DNA of 64,000 nt, from the NCBI GenBank assembly GCA_947448415.1, contig CANFMT010000013.1, forward strand, positions 1-64,000, given 5' to 3'. Below the pieces are notes generated by a model, which worked only from the letters and a program-made list of their open reading frames with translations, had not been told where the DNA came from and ran no database searches. This DNA comes from Burkholderiaceae bacterium (lineage in GTDB: Bacteria > Pseudomonadota > Gammaproteobacteria > Burkholderiales > Burkholderiaceae). Shown here piece after piece: positions 48,272-58,265 of the stretch (position 1 is its first letter; every line of letters starts with the position of its first letter). The position numbers and the translations under genes were made by a program.

Positions 48272-48357
48272 GAGGACTCGCCTCATAGACAAAGTACCCG
48301 CTAAAAGCGGCTGACTAAATGAGGAGCATGAGAGTGGCAGGGTAATAACCTGACTCT
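48272..48357 (+). ncRNA. Structured 5' leader upstream of icd (candidate icd-II-type RNA motif)
   Basis: CCTCAT(48281-86)/ATGAGG(48319-24) enclosing CCGCT-AAA-AGCGG (48298-48310), then AGAGT/ACTCT + CAGG/CCTG hairpin (48331-48357); alternative GAGG(48272-75)/CCTC(48281-84) pairing. Confidence 0.6.
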
Positions 48358-48386
48358 ATAAACTTATCAATATTGAGGAAACGTTA

Positions 48387-50621
48387 ATGGCTTCAGAGAA
48401 ATCAAAGATTATCTACACGCTGACAGATGAAGCGCCGCTTTTGGCGACTTGTGCATTTCTGCCGATTATTCGTACTTTTACTGCACCTGCTGGCGTAGAG
48501 ATTGTGACGAGCGACATTTCTGTTGCTGCTCGTATCTTGGCTGAGTTTTCTGATTGTCTGACTCCTGAGCAACAAGTTCCAGATAATTTGGGCGCTCTCG
48601 GTAAGATGACTTTATTGCCTGATACCAACATTATTAAGTTGCCAAACATTAGTGCGTCTGTTCCCCAATTATTGGCAGCCATCAAAGAATTGCAATTAAA
48701 GGGTTATAAGATCCCTAATTTCCCGGATGACCCAAAGACTGACGAAGAGAAGGCAATTCGTACTCGTTACTCCAAGTGCTTGGGTAGCTCAGTAAATCCA
48801 GTATTGCGTGAAGGTAACTCTGACCGTCGCGCTCCTCCTGCAGTAAAACGCTATGCTCGTAAAAATCCACACTCCATGGGTGAGTGGAGCCAAGCTTCCC
48901 GTACCCACGTATCCCATATGCATGGTGGTGACTTCTACTCTAGCGAGAAGTCAATGACGATGACTAAGGCGTGTGATGTCAAGATGGACCTAGTAACGAA
49001 GAGCGGCAAGACCATTGTCCTCAAACCAAAAGTCTCTTTACTGGCTGGCGAAATTATCGACAGCATGAACATGAGCAAAAAAGCACTTTGCGAGTTCTAT
49101 GAAAAAGAAATCGAAGATGCTTACAAGACAGGCATGATGTTGTCCTTGCACGTAAAGGCAACCATGATGAAGGTTTCTCACCCAATCGTGTTTGGTCACG
49201 CAGTGAAGATCTTCTACAAAGACGCTTTTGAAAAGCATGCCAAGTTATTTGAAGAATTGGGTGTAAATGCCAACAACGGTATGAGCAGCCTCTATGACAA
49301 GATCAAAACTTTGCCAGAATCTAAGCGCGAAGAAATCATTCAAGATTTACATGCTTGTCACGAGCATCGCCCAGCTTTGGCGATGGTTGACTCTGCCAAA
49401 GGCATTACCAACTTGCACTCTCCAAGTGATGTGATTGTGGATGCTTCTATGCCTGCCATGATTCGTGTTGGCGGCAAGATGTGGGGCGCGGATGGTCGTT
49501 TACACGACACCAAAGCCGTTATCCCAGAAAGTACATTTGCCCGCATCTATCAAGAAATGATCAATTTCTGTAAGACACATGGTAACTTTGATCCAACAAC
49601 GATGGGTACCGTACCTAACGTTGGTTTGATGGCTCAACAAGCTGAAGAGTACGGCTCACACGACAAGACTTTTGAAATCCCTGAGGCTGGTGTAGCGCGC
49701 GTTGTTGCAGATGACGGCACAGTGTTGCTTGAGCAAAATGTGGAAGAGGGCGATATCTGGCGTATGTGCCAAGTTAAAGATGCGCCGATTCGCGACTGGG
49801 TCAAGTTGGCTGTAAATCGTGCTCGTCTTTCCAATACTCCAGCAGTATTCTGGCTTGATGAATATCGCCCACATGAAGCTGAGTTGATCAAGAAGGTAAA
49901 AACCTATTTGAAAGATTACGATCTCGAAGGTGTGGATGTCCAAATCATGTCTCAGACACGTGCAATGCGTTACACGCTTGAGCGCGTTATTCGCGGTAAA
50001 GACACTATCTCTGTAACCGGCAACATCTTACGTGATTACCTCACTGACTTGTTCCCAATTATGGAATTAGGTACCAGCGCCAAGATGTTGTCTATTGTGC
50101 CTTTGATGGCTGGCGGCGGCCTCTTTGAAACTGGTGCTGGTGGTTCAGCTCCTAAGCATGTTCAACAGTTAGTTGAAGAAAACCATTTGCGCTGGGATTC
50201 ATTAGGTGAGTTCTTGGCTTTAGCAGTATCTCTAGAGGATATTGGTGATAAGACTGGTAATCCTAAAGTGAAGATCCTGGCTCGCACATTGGATGAGGCT
50301 ACTGGAAAGTTGCTGGATAACAATAAGTCACCTTCTCCACGCACTGGTGAGCTTGATAACCGCGGAAGTCAGTTCTACTTGGCCATGTATTGGGCTGAGG
50401 CATTAGCTGCCCAGACCGAAGACAAAGAGTTGCAAGCTTACTTTGCACCTTTGGCTAAATCTTTGCTGGAAAATGAAGTCAAGATTGCTGACGAATTAAA
50501 AGCGGTTCAAGGTAAACCTGCAGATATCGGCGGTTACTACGTTGCTGATCCAGAAAAGTGCAAAGCAGTAATGCGTCCAAGCACAACTTTCAACGCAGCT
50601 TTGAAAGCTGCAAGAGCTTAA
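48387..50621 (+). CDS. icd: NADP-dependent isocitrate dehydrogenase, monomeric type
   Basis: 744 aa; [56 protein letters not shown]. Confidence 0.95.
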   Translation: MASEKSKIIYTLTDEAPLLATCAFLPIIRTFTAPAGVEIVTSDISVAARILAEFSDCLTPEQQVPDNLGALGKMTLLPDTNIIKLPNISASVPQLLAAIKELQLKGYKIPNFPDDPKTDEEKAIRTRYSKCLGSSVNPVLREGNSDRRAPPAVKRYARKNPHSMGEWSQASRTHVSHMHGGDFYSSEKSMTMTKACDVKMDLVTKSGKTIVLKPKVSLLAGEIIDSMNMSKKALCEFYEKEIEDAYKTGMMLSLHVKATMMKVSHPIVFGHAVKIFYKDAFEKHAKLFEELGVNANNGMSSLYDKIKTLPESKREEIIQDLHACHEHRPALAMVDSAKGITNLHSPSDVIVDASMPAMIRVGGKMWGADGRLHDTKAVIPESTFARIYQEMINFCKTHGNFDPTTMGTVPNVGLMAQQAEEYGSHDKTFEIPEAGVARVVADDGTVLLEQNVEEGDIWRMCQVKDAPIRDWVKLAVNRARLSNTPAVFWLDEYRPHEAELIKKVKTYLKDYDLEGVDVQIMSQTRAMRYTLERVIRGKDTISVTGNILRDYLTDLFPIMELGTSAKMLSIVPLMAGGGLFETGAGGSAPKHVQQLVEENHLRWDSLGEFLALAVSLEDIGDKTGNPKVKILARTLDEATGKLLDNNKSPSPRTGELDNRGSQFYLAMYWAEALAAQTEDKELQAYFAPLAKSLLENEVKIADELKAVQGKPADIGGYYVADPEKCKAVMRPSTTFNAALKAARA

Positions 50622-50667
50622 TAGGTAGAAGTGATAAGTTCAAATCTTCTAGATTAGGCTTAAGATT

Positions 50668-50695
50668 AAAAGGCAAACCTTCGGGTTTGCCTTTT
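50668..50695 (+). terminator. Rho-independent terminator with UUCG loop
   Basis: AAAAGGCAAACC-TTCG-GGTTTGCCTTTT. Confidence 0.88.
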
Positions 50696-50706
50696 AATTT
50701 CTAAAG

Positions 50707-51126
50707 TTGTTTTCGATCATACCAAAACCTAAAGATCTTGTTGAATTGAGTTATCTGAGCGAAGCTGTCTCAGAGATGTCTTTTTTAGGTTTAATGCGGC
50801 TATTAGAGTCAGCTCGTGCTTTTAATCAAAAGAATGGCATTACTGGCATCCTCCTATATGACAACCAACAGTTTGGCCAAATTATTGAGGGTGAGCGTGC
50901 CAGCATTATGAAGGTCTGGAAACGAATTCAGGAAGACAAACGTCATCATCGTATTGAGTTGCTAGAAATTCGTGAGATTACAGAGCGTGCATTTCCGGAC
51001 TGGCTATTGCGTTTTTATGGTGGGGAGACGTTAACCAAAGAGTATCCAGCTTTAGCCGAAATGGTTGGGGGAATGGATAAGCATAGTCATGCACTGATGA
51101 ATAAAATGCGTGAGACCGAAAGATAA
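50707..51126 (+). CDS. BLUF-domain blue-light sensor
   Basis: LVELSYLSEA, ARAFNQKNGITGILLYDNQQFGQIIEGE, FPDW: flavin-contacting Tyr, Asn, Gln and Trp contexts present. Confidence 0.87.
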   Translation: MFSIIPKPKDLVELSYLSEAVSEMSFLGLMRLLESARAFNQKNGITGILLYDNQQFGQIIEGERASIMKVWKRIQEDKRHHRIELLEIREITERAFPDWLLRFYGGETLTKEYPALAEMVGGMDKHSHALMNKMRETER

Positions 51127-51190
51127 TCATTTTCAGCAATAAAAAGCGAACGGTAGCAAAATAGCCTCATAAGATTAAGTGAGGTGAGAT

Positions 51191-52153
51191 ATGAGCTTTA
51201 TTGATAAGACTATTCTTCCGGGCGATATTACGCCCCGTTCTATTTTTGAAAATCGCCGTTCTTTAATCAGGGCTGCCGCTGCCGGTAGCTTTGGGGCGGC
51301 ACTAGCTCCATGGTTTTCAAGAGAGGCGCTGGCAGCTGATCCTGAAAAACTAAGTGCTACCCTGAATACGACTTACTCAAGTAAGGACGAGTTAACTCCC
51401 TATAAGCTTGCTACGACTTACAACAACTTCTATGAGTTTGGAACCGATAAAGCCGACCCTGCAGAAAAGGCTCACACTTTACAAACACGGCCATGGACTA
51501 TTTCTATTGAGGGCTTGGTAAAAAAACCAGTCACGTTAGATATTGATGCATTGCTAAAGTTGGCTCCTATTGAAGAGCGTATCTATCGGATGCGTTGTGT
51601 TGAGGGCTGGTCGATGGTTATTCCATGGGATGGTTACTCGCTATCAAAGCTAATTAATAAAGTCGAGCCTCTAGGTTCTGCAAAGTATGTAGAATTTATT
51701 TCCTTGGCAGATCGCAAGCAAATGCCAGGAGTTAAGAGCAATATTATTGATTGGCCATACAAAGAGGGTTTACGTATGGATGAGGCAATGAACCCTTTAA
51801 CCTTATTAACTCTTGGCATGTATGGCGAAGTGTTACCAAAACAAAATGGGGCTCCAGTTCGCATTGTGGTGCCCTGGAAGTATGGTTTTAAGAGCGCCAA
51901 ATCAATTGTCAAAATTCGGTTTACAGAAGAAATGCCTAAGACTAGTTGGAATCAATTTGATGCACGTGAGTATGGTTTTTACTCTAATGTAAATCCTCAG
52001 GTCGATCATCCGCGCTGGAGTCAGGCATCCGAACGTCGCATTGGAGATGGAAGAGGGGCATTTGCACCGAAGATAAAAACCCAGATGTTTAATGGATACG
52101 CTGATCAAGTGGCTAGCTTGTATGCTGGTATGGACCTCAAAAAATACTATTAA
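51191..52153 (+). CDS. msrP: Protein-methionine-sulfoxide reductase catalytic subunit MsrP
   Basis: Twin-Arg leader [36 protein letters not shown] (Mo-cofactor Cys), [24 protein letters not shown]. Confidence 0.94.
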   Translation: MSFIDKTILPGDITPRSIFENRRSLIRAAAAGSFGAALAPWFSREALAADPEKLSATLNTTYSSKDELTPYKLATTYNNFYEFGTDKADPAEKAHTLQTRPWTISIEGLVKKPVTLDIDALLKLAPIEERIYRMRCVEGWSMVIPWDGYSLSKLINKVEPLGSAKYVEFISLADRKQMPGVKSNIIDWPYKEGLRMDEAMNPLTLLTLGMYGEVLPKQNGAPVRIVVPWKYGFKSAKSIVKIRFTEEMPKTSWNQFDAREYGFYSNVNPQVDHPRWSQASERRIGDGRGAFAPKIKTQMFNGYADQVASLYAGMDLKKYY

Positions 52154-52166
52154 GTATGATTGAGCA

Positions 52167-52730
52167 ATGACAAAAATATATTCCACCTGTTTTGCAGGGC
52201 TACTTTGTTTATTCTCTTTAGCTGCTTTTGGGCAATCTGATGATCAGGTTAAAACGATTCCATCCTTGGATGTGCCTCGTTACCTAGGAACTTGGTATGA
52301 GATTGCCAAATTTCCGAATTGGTTTCAGAAAAAGTGTGTGAGTAATACAAAGGCCGTGTATTCAGTCAGACCTGACGGTAATTTAAAGGTCCTCAATAGT
52401 TGCAAAACTGCAGAAGGGACTTTATCTGAGGCAGAAGGTACTGCGCGTCAGATTGGACCTAAAGACTCCCCTAAGTTAGAGGTACGTTTTGCACCGGCCT
52501 GGCTATCTTTTCTACCGATGGTCTGGGGTGATTACTGGGTGATAGATTTGGATCCTCAATATCAGGTAGCGGCTGTAAGTGATCCAAGGCGCGAGTATCT
52601 GTGGATCTTGTCTAGAACCCCGCAGCTAGATAAAAAGGTATATGACGAATTGCTGCAGCGTTTGCAGGCGCAGCAGTTTGATGTGCGTAAATTAGAAGCT
52701 ACTACGCAAGTCAGTACACAAAAGAATTAA
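52167..52730 (+). CDS. Lipocalin family protein (Blc-like)
   Basis: SLDVPRYLGTWYEIAKFPNWFQKKC, YWVIDLDPQYQVAAVSDPRREYLWILSRTP. Confidence 0.93.
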   Translation: MTKIYSTCFAGLLCLFSLAAFGQSDDQVKTIPSLDVPRYLGTWYEIAKFPNWFQKKCVSNTKAVYSVRPDGNLKVLNSCKTAEGTLSEAEGTARQIGPKDSPKLEVRFAPAWLSFLPMVWGDYWVIDLDPQYQVAAVSDPRREYLWILSRTPQLDKKVYDELLQRLQAQQFDVRKLEATTQVSTQKN

Positions 52731-52735
52731 AAATC

Positions 52736-53659
52736 GTGACGACTGATTTATTGCCGCCAGGGATTGAAGTCTTCGAAAGAGGTTGGCTTTCAGCAAACAA
52801 TATCTTGCACTTTGGAGATAGAGATGTCTCTTTGGTGGACAGTGGATTTCATGTCCATCAAAATCTCACCTTATCTTTAGTCAAGCATGCCTTAGAAAAA
52901 CATCGACTGCCTCCTTTGAATAAGATTGTTAACACCCATCTTCATTCAGATCATTGTGGTGGTAATGCGGCTTTAGCAAAGGAATTTGATTGCGAGATTT
53001 ACATCCCTGCAGCAGAAGAGTTAGCAGTCAAAAATTGGGATATGAATTTATTGAGCTTTGAAAATCTTGGGCAAGAGTGCCCACGATTTACACATGATTA
53101 CCTATTAATACCAGGTGAGGAAATATTACTGGGTAGGTATACCTGGCAAATAATGGCTGCCCCTGGTCATGACCCGCATTCGGTGATGCTCTATCAAGCA
53201 GAGTACCGCATTTTGATTTCAGCAGATGCCTTATGGGAACAAGGTTTTGGGGTGATATTCCCAGAGCTTTGGGGTGAGCCTGGCTTTGAAGAGGTGGCGC
53301 AAACTTTGGATTTGATTGAAGCACTACCTATCAATCTCGTTATTCCAGGCCATGGCAAACCTTTTGCTGATATCCATAAATCACTGGCAACTGCGCGCTC
53401 ACGCCTGGATTATCTGGCCTCAGATCTTGATCGAAACACTCGCCACGGCGCAAAAGTTTTATTGAAGTATCGACTTTTAGAATGGCGCAAGCAAGATATT
53501 CAATTAGTTAACGAGTGGATTGCTAAAACTCCTGCCCTTATTAGTGCTGCCAATATTTTGAATATAAGCATTGATGATCTTATTGAGTGGCTGCCAAAAT
53601 CGCTTGCTAAGTCTGGGGCTGCAAGAATTGATGGTGAATACTTAGTGGACGTAGCTTGA
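52736..53659 (+). CDS. MBL-fold metallo-hydrolase
   Basis: NTHLHSDHCGGNAAL (HxHxDH), AAPGHDPHSVMLY, VIPGHGKP; GTG start. Confidence 0.92.
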   Translation: MTTDLLPPGIEVFERGWLSANNILHFGDRDVSLVDSGFHVHQNLTLSLVKHALEKHRLPPLNKIVNTHLHSDHCGGNAALAKEFDCEIYIPAAEELAVKNWDMNLLSFENLGQECPRFTHDYLLIPGEEILLGRYTWQIMAAPGHDPHSVMLYQAEYRILISADALWEQGFGVIFPELWGEPGFEEVAQTLDLIEALPINLVIPGHGKPFADIHKSLATARSRLDYLASDLDRNTRHGAKVLLKYRLLEWRKQDIQLVNEWIAKTPALISAANILNISIDDLIEWLPKSLAKSGAARIDGEYLVDVA

Positions 53660-53756
53660 TAAATAAGTAATTGAGCGCAGATCCCGTATAGGCTTTAATA
53701 TTAAAAATTCAGTACACATCACCAATCACTATTCATACAAGATTTAACGAGGATAT

Positions 53757-54527
53757 ATGGAACATACTGTTTTAGTTACTGGAGCTACCGCTGGATTTGG
53801 CGAGGCTACCGCTCGACGTTTCTTGGCTCATGGCCACAAAGTTATAGCGGTTGGCAGAAGGGCTGAACGCTTGGAGGCCTTAAAAAACTCTTTGCCGGCT
53901 GAGCAACAGAAAAAACTGCTGACGATGGTGGTAGATGTTTGCGATAGCGCTAAGGTCGATGTTCTGGCTGCCACTCTACCGGCAGATTTTTCTAGTGTGA
54001 CTATTCTTGTCAATAATGCAGGCCTTGCACTCGGTTTAGAACCTGCACACCAAGCGGTCTTGAGTGATTGGGATCGCATGATTGATACCAATATCAAAGG
54101 CTTGGTACACATGAGTCGTGCATTTCTTCCGGGGATGGTTGAGCGAAAATGTGGTCATATCATCAGCCTTGGTTCAGTAGCGGCAAATTATCCTTACCCT
54201 GGCGGTAATGTGTATGGCGGAACAAAGGCATTTGTAAAGCAATTTAGTTTAAATTTACGTGCAGATCTCATCGGAACACCTGTGCGCGTAACTTGTATTG
54301 AGCCTGGCATGTGTGCAGGTACAGAGTTCTCGAATGTGCGTTTTAAGGGCGATGATGACAAGGCAGAAAAGGTCTATACCGGCGTTAAGGCACTGAGCGC
54401 TGATGATGTAGCTGAGACCATTTATTGGTCGGCAACTTTACCTAGCCACATGAATATCAACGTGCTTGAGGTAATGCCGGTTCAGCAAGCCTCCAATGCC
54501 TTTAACGTCCATCGTGGCGAGTTCTAA
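53757..54527 (+). CDS. SDR family oxidoreductase (YdfG-like)
   Basis: VLVTGATAGFGEATARRFLAHGHKVIAVGRR, VNNAGLALGLEPAH, YGGTKAFVKQFS. Confidence 0.92.
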   Translation: MEHTVLVTGATAGFGEATARRFLAHGHKVIAVGRRAERLEALKNSLPAEQQKKLLTMVVDVCDSAKVDVLAATLPADFSSVTILVNNAGLALGLEPAHQAVLSDWDRMIDTNIKGLVHMSRAFLPGMVERKCGHIISLGSVAANYPYPGGNVYGGTKAFVKQFSLNLRADLIGTPVRVTCIEPGMCAGTEFSNVRFKGDDDKAEKVYTGVKALSADDVAETIYWSATLPSHMNINVLEVMPVQQASNAFNVHRGEF

Positions 54528-54584
54528 GTAGGATTGCGGTAAAGTAATGCTTGGAAGCATATAAAAACTAGTAAAGGAGACGAT

Positions 54585-55388
54585 ATGTCAGATCAAAATA
54601 ATCCATCTAGCAGACGCAATGCCATGAAAATGGGTGTCGGGCTAGCAACGCTTGCGACAGCTGGTGTTTCAGGGCAATCACAAGCGGCTGAAATTAAAAC
54701 ACCTTTTACTGTTAATAATGTTTATATCCCTATCGCGGGTAGCGCCCAAGAATTTCCGGTGCGCAGGATTTACTGCATTGGTAGAAACTATGCTGCGCAT
54801 GCAAGAGAGATGGGATCGGACCCAACTCGTGAGCCACCATTCTTTTTTCAAAAACCTACTGATGCTATTCAGTTTGTTGCCCCCAATAAAATAGTTGATC
54901 ATCCTTACCCCACTCTAACTAAAAACTATCACTATGAAGTAGAGTTGGTGGCAGCTCTTAACAAAGGTGGGAAAAATATTCCGGTTGAGAAAGCCTTGGA
55001 GCACGTGTTTGGTTATGCTTTAGGTCTTGATATGACACGTAGAGATTTACAGCGCTTCATGGGTGATCAAAAGAAACCATGGGAAATTGGTAAGTCGTTT
55101 GACTACTCAGCACCTATAGGCCCTATCTATACAGTAGACAAAGTAGGGCACTTTAAAAATGGCGCCATTGCACTTTCTGTAAATGGCGTTACTAAGCAGA
55201 GTGCTGATCTTAGTATGATGATTTGGTCAGTAGCAGAGCAAATTGCGAAGCTTTCTGAGGCTAATGAACTCTTTCCTGGCGATATTATTTATTCTGGTAC
55301 GCCTGAGAATGTTGGACCAGTAGTGAAGGGTGATATTGTTCGCTGCACAATTGCCGGCTTACCTGATTTGGTAGTGAAAATCGTCTAA
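54585..55388 (+). CDS. Fumarylacetoacetate hydrolase-family protein with Tat-like leader
   Basis: SSRRNAMKMGVGLATLATAGVSGQSQAAE leader; IYCIGRNYAAHAREMGSDPTREPPFFFQKP, GDIIYSGTPENVGPV. Confidence 0.9.
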   Translation: MSDQNNPSSRRNAMKMGVGLATLATAGVSGQSQAAEIKTPFTVNNVYIPIAGSAQEFPVRRIYCIGRNYAAHAREMGSDPTREPPFFFQKPTDAIQFVAPNKIVDHPYPTLTKNYHYEVELVAALNKGGKNIPVEKALEHVFGYALGLDMTRRDLQRFMGDQKKPWEIGKSFDYSAPIGPIYTVDKVGHFKNGAIALSVNGVTKQSADLSMMIWSVAEQIAKLSEANELFPGDIIYSGTPENVGPVVKGDIVRCTIAGLPDLVVKIV

Positions 55389-56150
55389 ATGGCTGTAAGA
55401 AATTTAGTAAGACTATTTTATATAGCGGTTCTAAGTTGTTCTTTTGGCGTAAGGGCCGCTGAATATCGTTTTTATTCAGCGGCTGGTGCCAAAGTTCCCC
55501 TGATTGAGTTATCTCAGATCTTCAATCAAAGCCTACCTGATAGCAAAATTGTTAATAATTTTGATACAGCTGGCGCTGCTGAACAAAAATTCTTGGCAGA
55601 TCCACAGAGTACTTGCTTGGTAACAACTCAAGTCAGAATTAATAGTGCCATTAAGTCTGGGGCTCTGAAAGGACAGCAACAAATTCCGCTAGCAGATACT
55701 CTGGCGGGCCTTGCTTCCTCGGTTTCTCCAAAACCTTTAATTGGAAATTCTCAGGAGCTACGCGCTACTTTATTGAATGCAAAATCTATTGCATTTTCAG
55801 ACCCCGCAAGAGGGGCTACCGTAGGCAAACATTTTGAAGAGATGATTAAGAAATTAGGCATTGAACAAGAAATCATGTCTAAGGCGACTCTTGCCAGTGA
55901 TGGCGTAGAAACTATGAAGCTGGTTCTTGCTAAAAAAGTCGAGTTAGGTGTGACGCAGATGAGCGAGGTAGTTCAGGCAGATCGCAGTGCGCTGGTTGGC
56001 CCATTTCCCTCAGAGTTTGAGTTGGCTACACGATATTCTTTATGGTGCAAGGATCCCTCTTCTTCAGAAATATCCTCCTATATCGCTTTGCTGAAATCCC
56101 GATTCGGATCCCAGGTATTTACTTACAACGGATTGCGTCCAGTTCAGTAA
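55389..56150 (+). CDS. Periplasmic substrate-binding protein (ModA-like type 2 PBP)
   Basis: Signal peptide; YRFYSAAGAKVPLIELSQIF, SIAFSDPARGATVGKHFEEMIKKLGI. Confidence 0.75.
   Translation: MAVRNLVRLFYIAVLSCSFGVRAAEYRFYSAAGAKVPLIELSQIFNQSLPDSKIVNNFDTAGAAEQKFLADPQSTCLVTTQVRINSAIKSGALKGQQQIPLADTLAGLASSVSPKPLIGNSQELRATLLNAKSIAFSDPARGATVGKHFEEMIKKLGIEQEIMSKATLASDGVETMKLVLAKKVELGVTQMSEVVQADRSALVGPFPSEFELATRYSLWCKDPSSSEISSYIALLKSRFGSQVFTYNGLRPVQ
55455..55483. repeat. Perfect inverted repeat, 11-bp arms, 7-nt loop, in the signal-peptide region of the ModA-like CDS
   Basis: GCCGCTGAATA-TCGTTTT-TATTCAGCGGC. Confidence 0.93.
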
Positions 56151-56182
56151 ATCGCATTGATCTCAATGCAGATGAGCCTGCC

Positions 56183-56725
56183 TTAGGATTGTCCCGGCTT
56201 CCACTTATAAAATTTTGGAAATACGCGCATGACAACGGGACCATCAAAATCCCAGGCTTTGCAGGTACCCAAAAAGACTGGGGGCTTTTCTCCACTCGGA
56301 TCAAAGAAAGATCCGGGTACAGATTGAAAAGCTGCAGTTGCCAAACTATTGAGAAGCTCACGTAAGTGAGTGCAGCCCTTGATGCCCCCCAGATGGGTGT
56401 CAATGGTTTTACGCCACCCCTTTCCGAGTCTAGCGCCAATAAGGCCTTTGATGGGGGGTACTGCGGTAGGGCATTCTGGATGGGGATGTCCATTCATCGC
56501 AGTCTCGATATTTTGAACAACGAGCTCTGCATCAATCGTGACTCGAACCCACATATCATGAAATGCCTCGCCTGGCTGCCAGGTTTTTGCGCTCGTTGTA
56601 AAAGGATTGGCTTTGAAATCTTTAAGATGTCCTTCGATGTCCCATAAGCCGTCCTCACGCGCGTAGCCTTGAAAGGTAATTTCGCGAGTATGAAGTAGGG
56701 AGCGTGGTTGCGGGGCTGAAAGCAT
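56183..56725 (-). CDS. DUF2889 family protein
   Basis: RSLLHTREITFQGYAREDGLWDIEGHLKD, KGCTHLRELL. Confidence 0.82.
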   Translation of the reverse strand: MLSAPQPRSLLHTREITFQGYAREDGLWDIEGHLKDFKANPFTTSAKTWQPGEAFHDMWVRVTIDAELVVQNIETAMNGHPHPECPTAVPPIKGLIGARLGKGWRKTIDTHLGGIKGCTHLRELLNSLATAAFQSVPGSFFDPSGEKPPVFLGTCKAWDFDGPVVMRVFPKFYKWKPGQS

Positions 56726-56826
56726 GTTGAGTTATTAAAGTTAGTGCGGTCCCCAATGATAATCAATTGGCGCTAGCTGGATCGCTCATCCCTCTTTTAG
56801 GTGTCGTGTAGTATGCTTTGCAACAT

Positions 56827-57552
56827 ATGGCAAAACCAATTTCTTTAGAAAAAATTCTCTTTAGCCAAGGCTTTGGTACTCGTCGCTATTGCAGTGATTT
56901 GGTCTATGCAGAGTTGGTCAAAGTGAATGGCGTATTGGCAGAAGATCCTGAGGAGCGCATTCCTACCGAAGGGCTTGTGTTGAATGTCGAGGGTCAAGAT
57001 TGGGAGCATCACGAAAAGGCTTATATTGCTTTTAATAAGCCCCCCAACTATGAGTGCTCCCATAAGACAACACATCATCCCAGCGTTTATAGTTTGTTGC
57101 CTACTCCGTTTGTAGAAAGAGGCTTGCAATGTGTAGGGCGTCTGGACTATGACACTACCGGTTTATTGCTCATTTCTGATGATGGCCAGTTCATTCATAA
57201 GATGACTACGCCCAAGAAAAACATTGGCAAGGTTTATGAAATCACCACACCAGATCCCATTACTCAAAGTCAAATAGATCATCTGCTAAATGGTGTGGTG
57301 TTAGATGATGATCCTAAGCCATGCTTTGCTACTGCTTGTAGGCAGATTTCGGAAAATGTGCTGGCGATGACTATAGTTGAAGGGCGTTATCATCAGGTAA
57401 AACGCATGATGACTGCGGTTGGCAATCATGTTGCAAAGCTTCATCGTACAGAAATTGGGTCCTATCTCATGCCAGGAGATTTAGTTGAAGGAAAATGGCG
57501 CTGGTTGTATCCAGAGGAATTAAAACTACTATCACAAAGTATATCTACTTAA
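56827..57552 (+). CDS. rsuA: 16S rRNA pseudouridine synthase (RsuA-type)
   Basis: LEKILFSQGFGTRRYC, GRLDYDTTGLLLISDDG, VEGRYHQVKRMMTAVGN; ATG at 56827. Confidence 0.92.
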   Translation: MAKPISLEKILFSQGFGTRRYCSDLVYAELVKVNGVLAEDPEERIPTEGLVLNVEGQDWEHHEKAYIAFNKPPNYECSHKTTHHPSVYSLLPTPFVERGLQCVGRLDYDTTGLLLISDDGQFIHKMTTPKKNIGKVYEITTPDPITQSQIDHLLNGVVLDDDPKPCFATACRQISENVLAMTIVEGRYHQVKRMMTAVGNHVAKLHRTEIGSYLMPGDLVEGKWRWLYPEELKLLSQSIST

Positions 57553-57846
57553 ATGAGCCCAGATTTATTGCCTGACAATTTTGACTTTCAGAACATTACA
57601 CCCTTATGGATTGTTCATTCTGATAGAAAGTCCATTGAACGCACATTTACATTCCAAGACTTTCAGCAAGCTTTTGAATTCATGACCCTTGTTGCGCAGT
57701 ATGCGCAAGAGATAGATCACCATCCTGATTGGTCTAATACGTGGAATAAGGTGGTAGTGAAACTCTCAACCCATTCAAGTGATGGGCTTACCGAGTTGGA
57801 TGTATTGATGGCCCAGAAAATGAATGAGTTAGTGCAAAGAGTTTAG
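57553..57846 (+). CDS. phhB: Pterin-4a-carbinolamine dehydratase
   Basis: RTFTFQDFQQAFEFMTLVAQYAQEIDHHPDWSNTWNKVVVKLSTHSSDGLTELD. Confidence 0.93.
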   Translation: MSPDLLPDNFDFQNITPLWIVHSDRKSIERTFTFQDFQQAFEFMTLVAQYAQEIDHHPDWSNTWNKVVVKLSTHSSDGLTELDVLMAQKMNELVQRV

Positions 57847-57854
57847 ACCGCTCC

Positions 57855-58070
57855 TTAGTGATCTTCACCCTCATGGTCTTCTTCATTCATACTCATTAAG
57901 ATCGTTGCCAAGAGTCCGTAAACCACCTCTGTAGAAATCATCCCGTCTTCATCTAAGTCGTCAATTAAGTCATTCAGGCGATCTTCTGTTGGCTCGTTGA
58001 GCAAGCTCATCGCACATTCGCACCCATAGTCAAAATCTTCATCGTTTTGGGGTTGATTTTCTTCAGTCAT
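57855..58070 (-). CDS. Small highly acidic hypothetical protein
   Basis: 71-aa D/E-rich ORF in an otherwise empty interval, own upstream region. Confidence 0.5.
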   Translation of the reverse strand: MTEENQPQNDEDFDYGCECAMSLLNEPTEDRLNDLIDDLDEDGMISTEVVYGLLATILMSMNEEDHEGEDH

Positions 58071-58265
58071 ATTTATCCTTAATTGAGCTCTCAGAATAGC
58101 AAAATACGCTCAAATTCGATAGGAATAAATGATGCTCCCCTCTCTGGAGGCCTCAAAAAAGGGTTTATCTATAGCTGATCCGTACAGGTTGGCTAAATTA
58201 ATGTGCAATTGCAAAAAATCAATAATGATTTATAGTGATTTACAAATAAAACCATAGGAGACAGT

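Noticed and set aside
56042-56493. Overlapping + (56042-56365) and - (56119-56493) ORFs
   Set aside because: Conflict with the ModA-like CDS and the DUF2889 CDS, both better supported.
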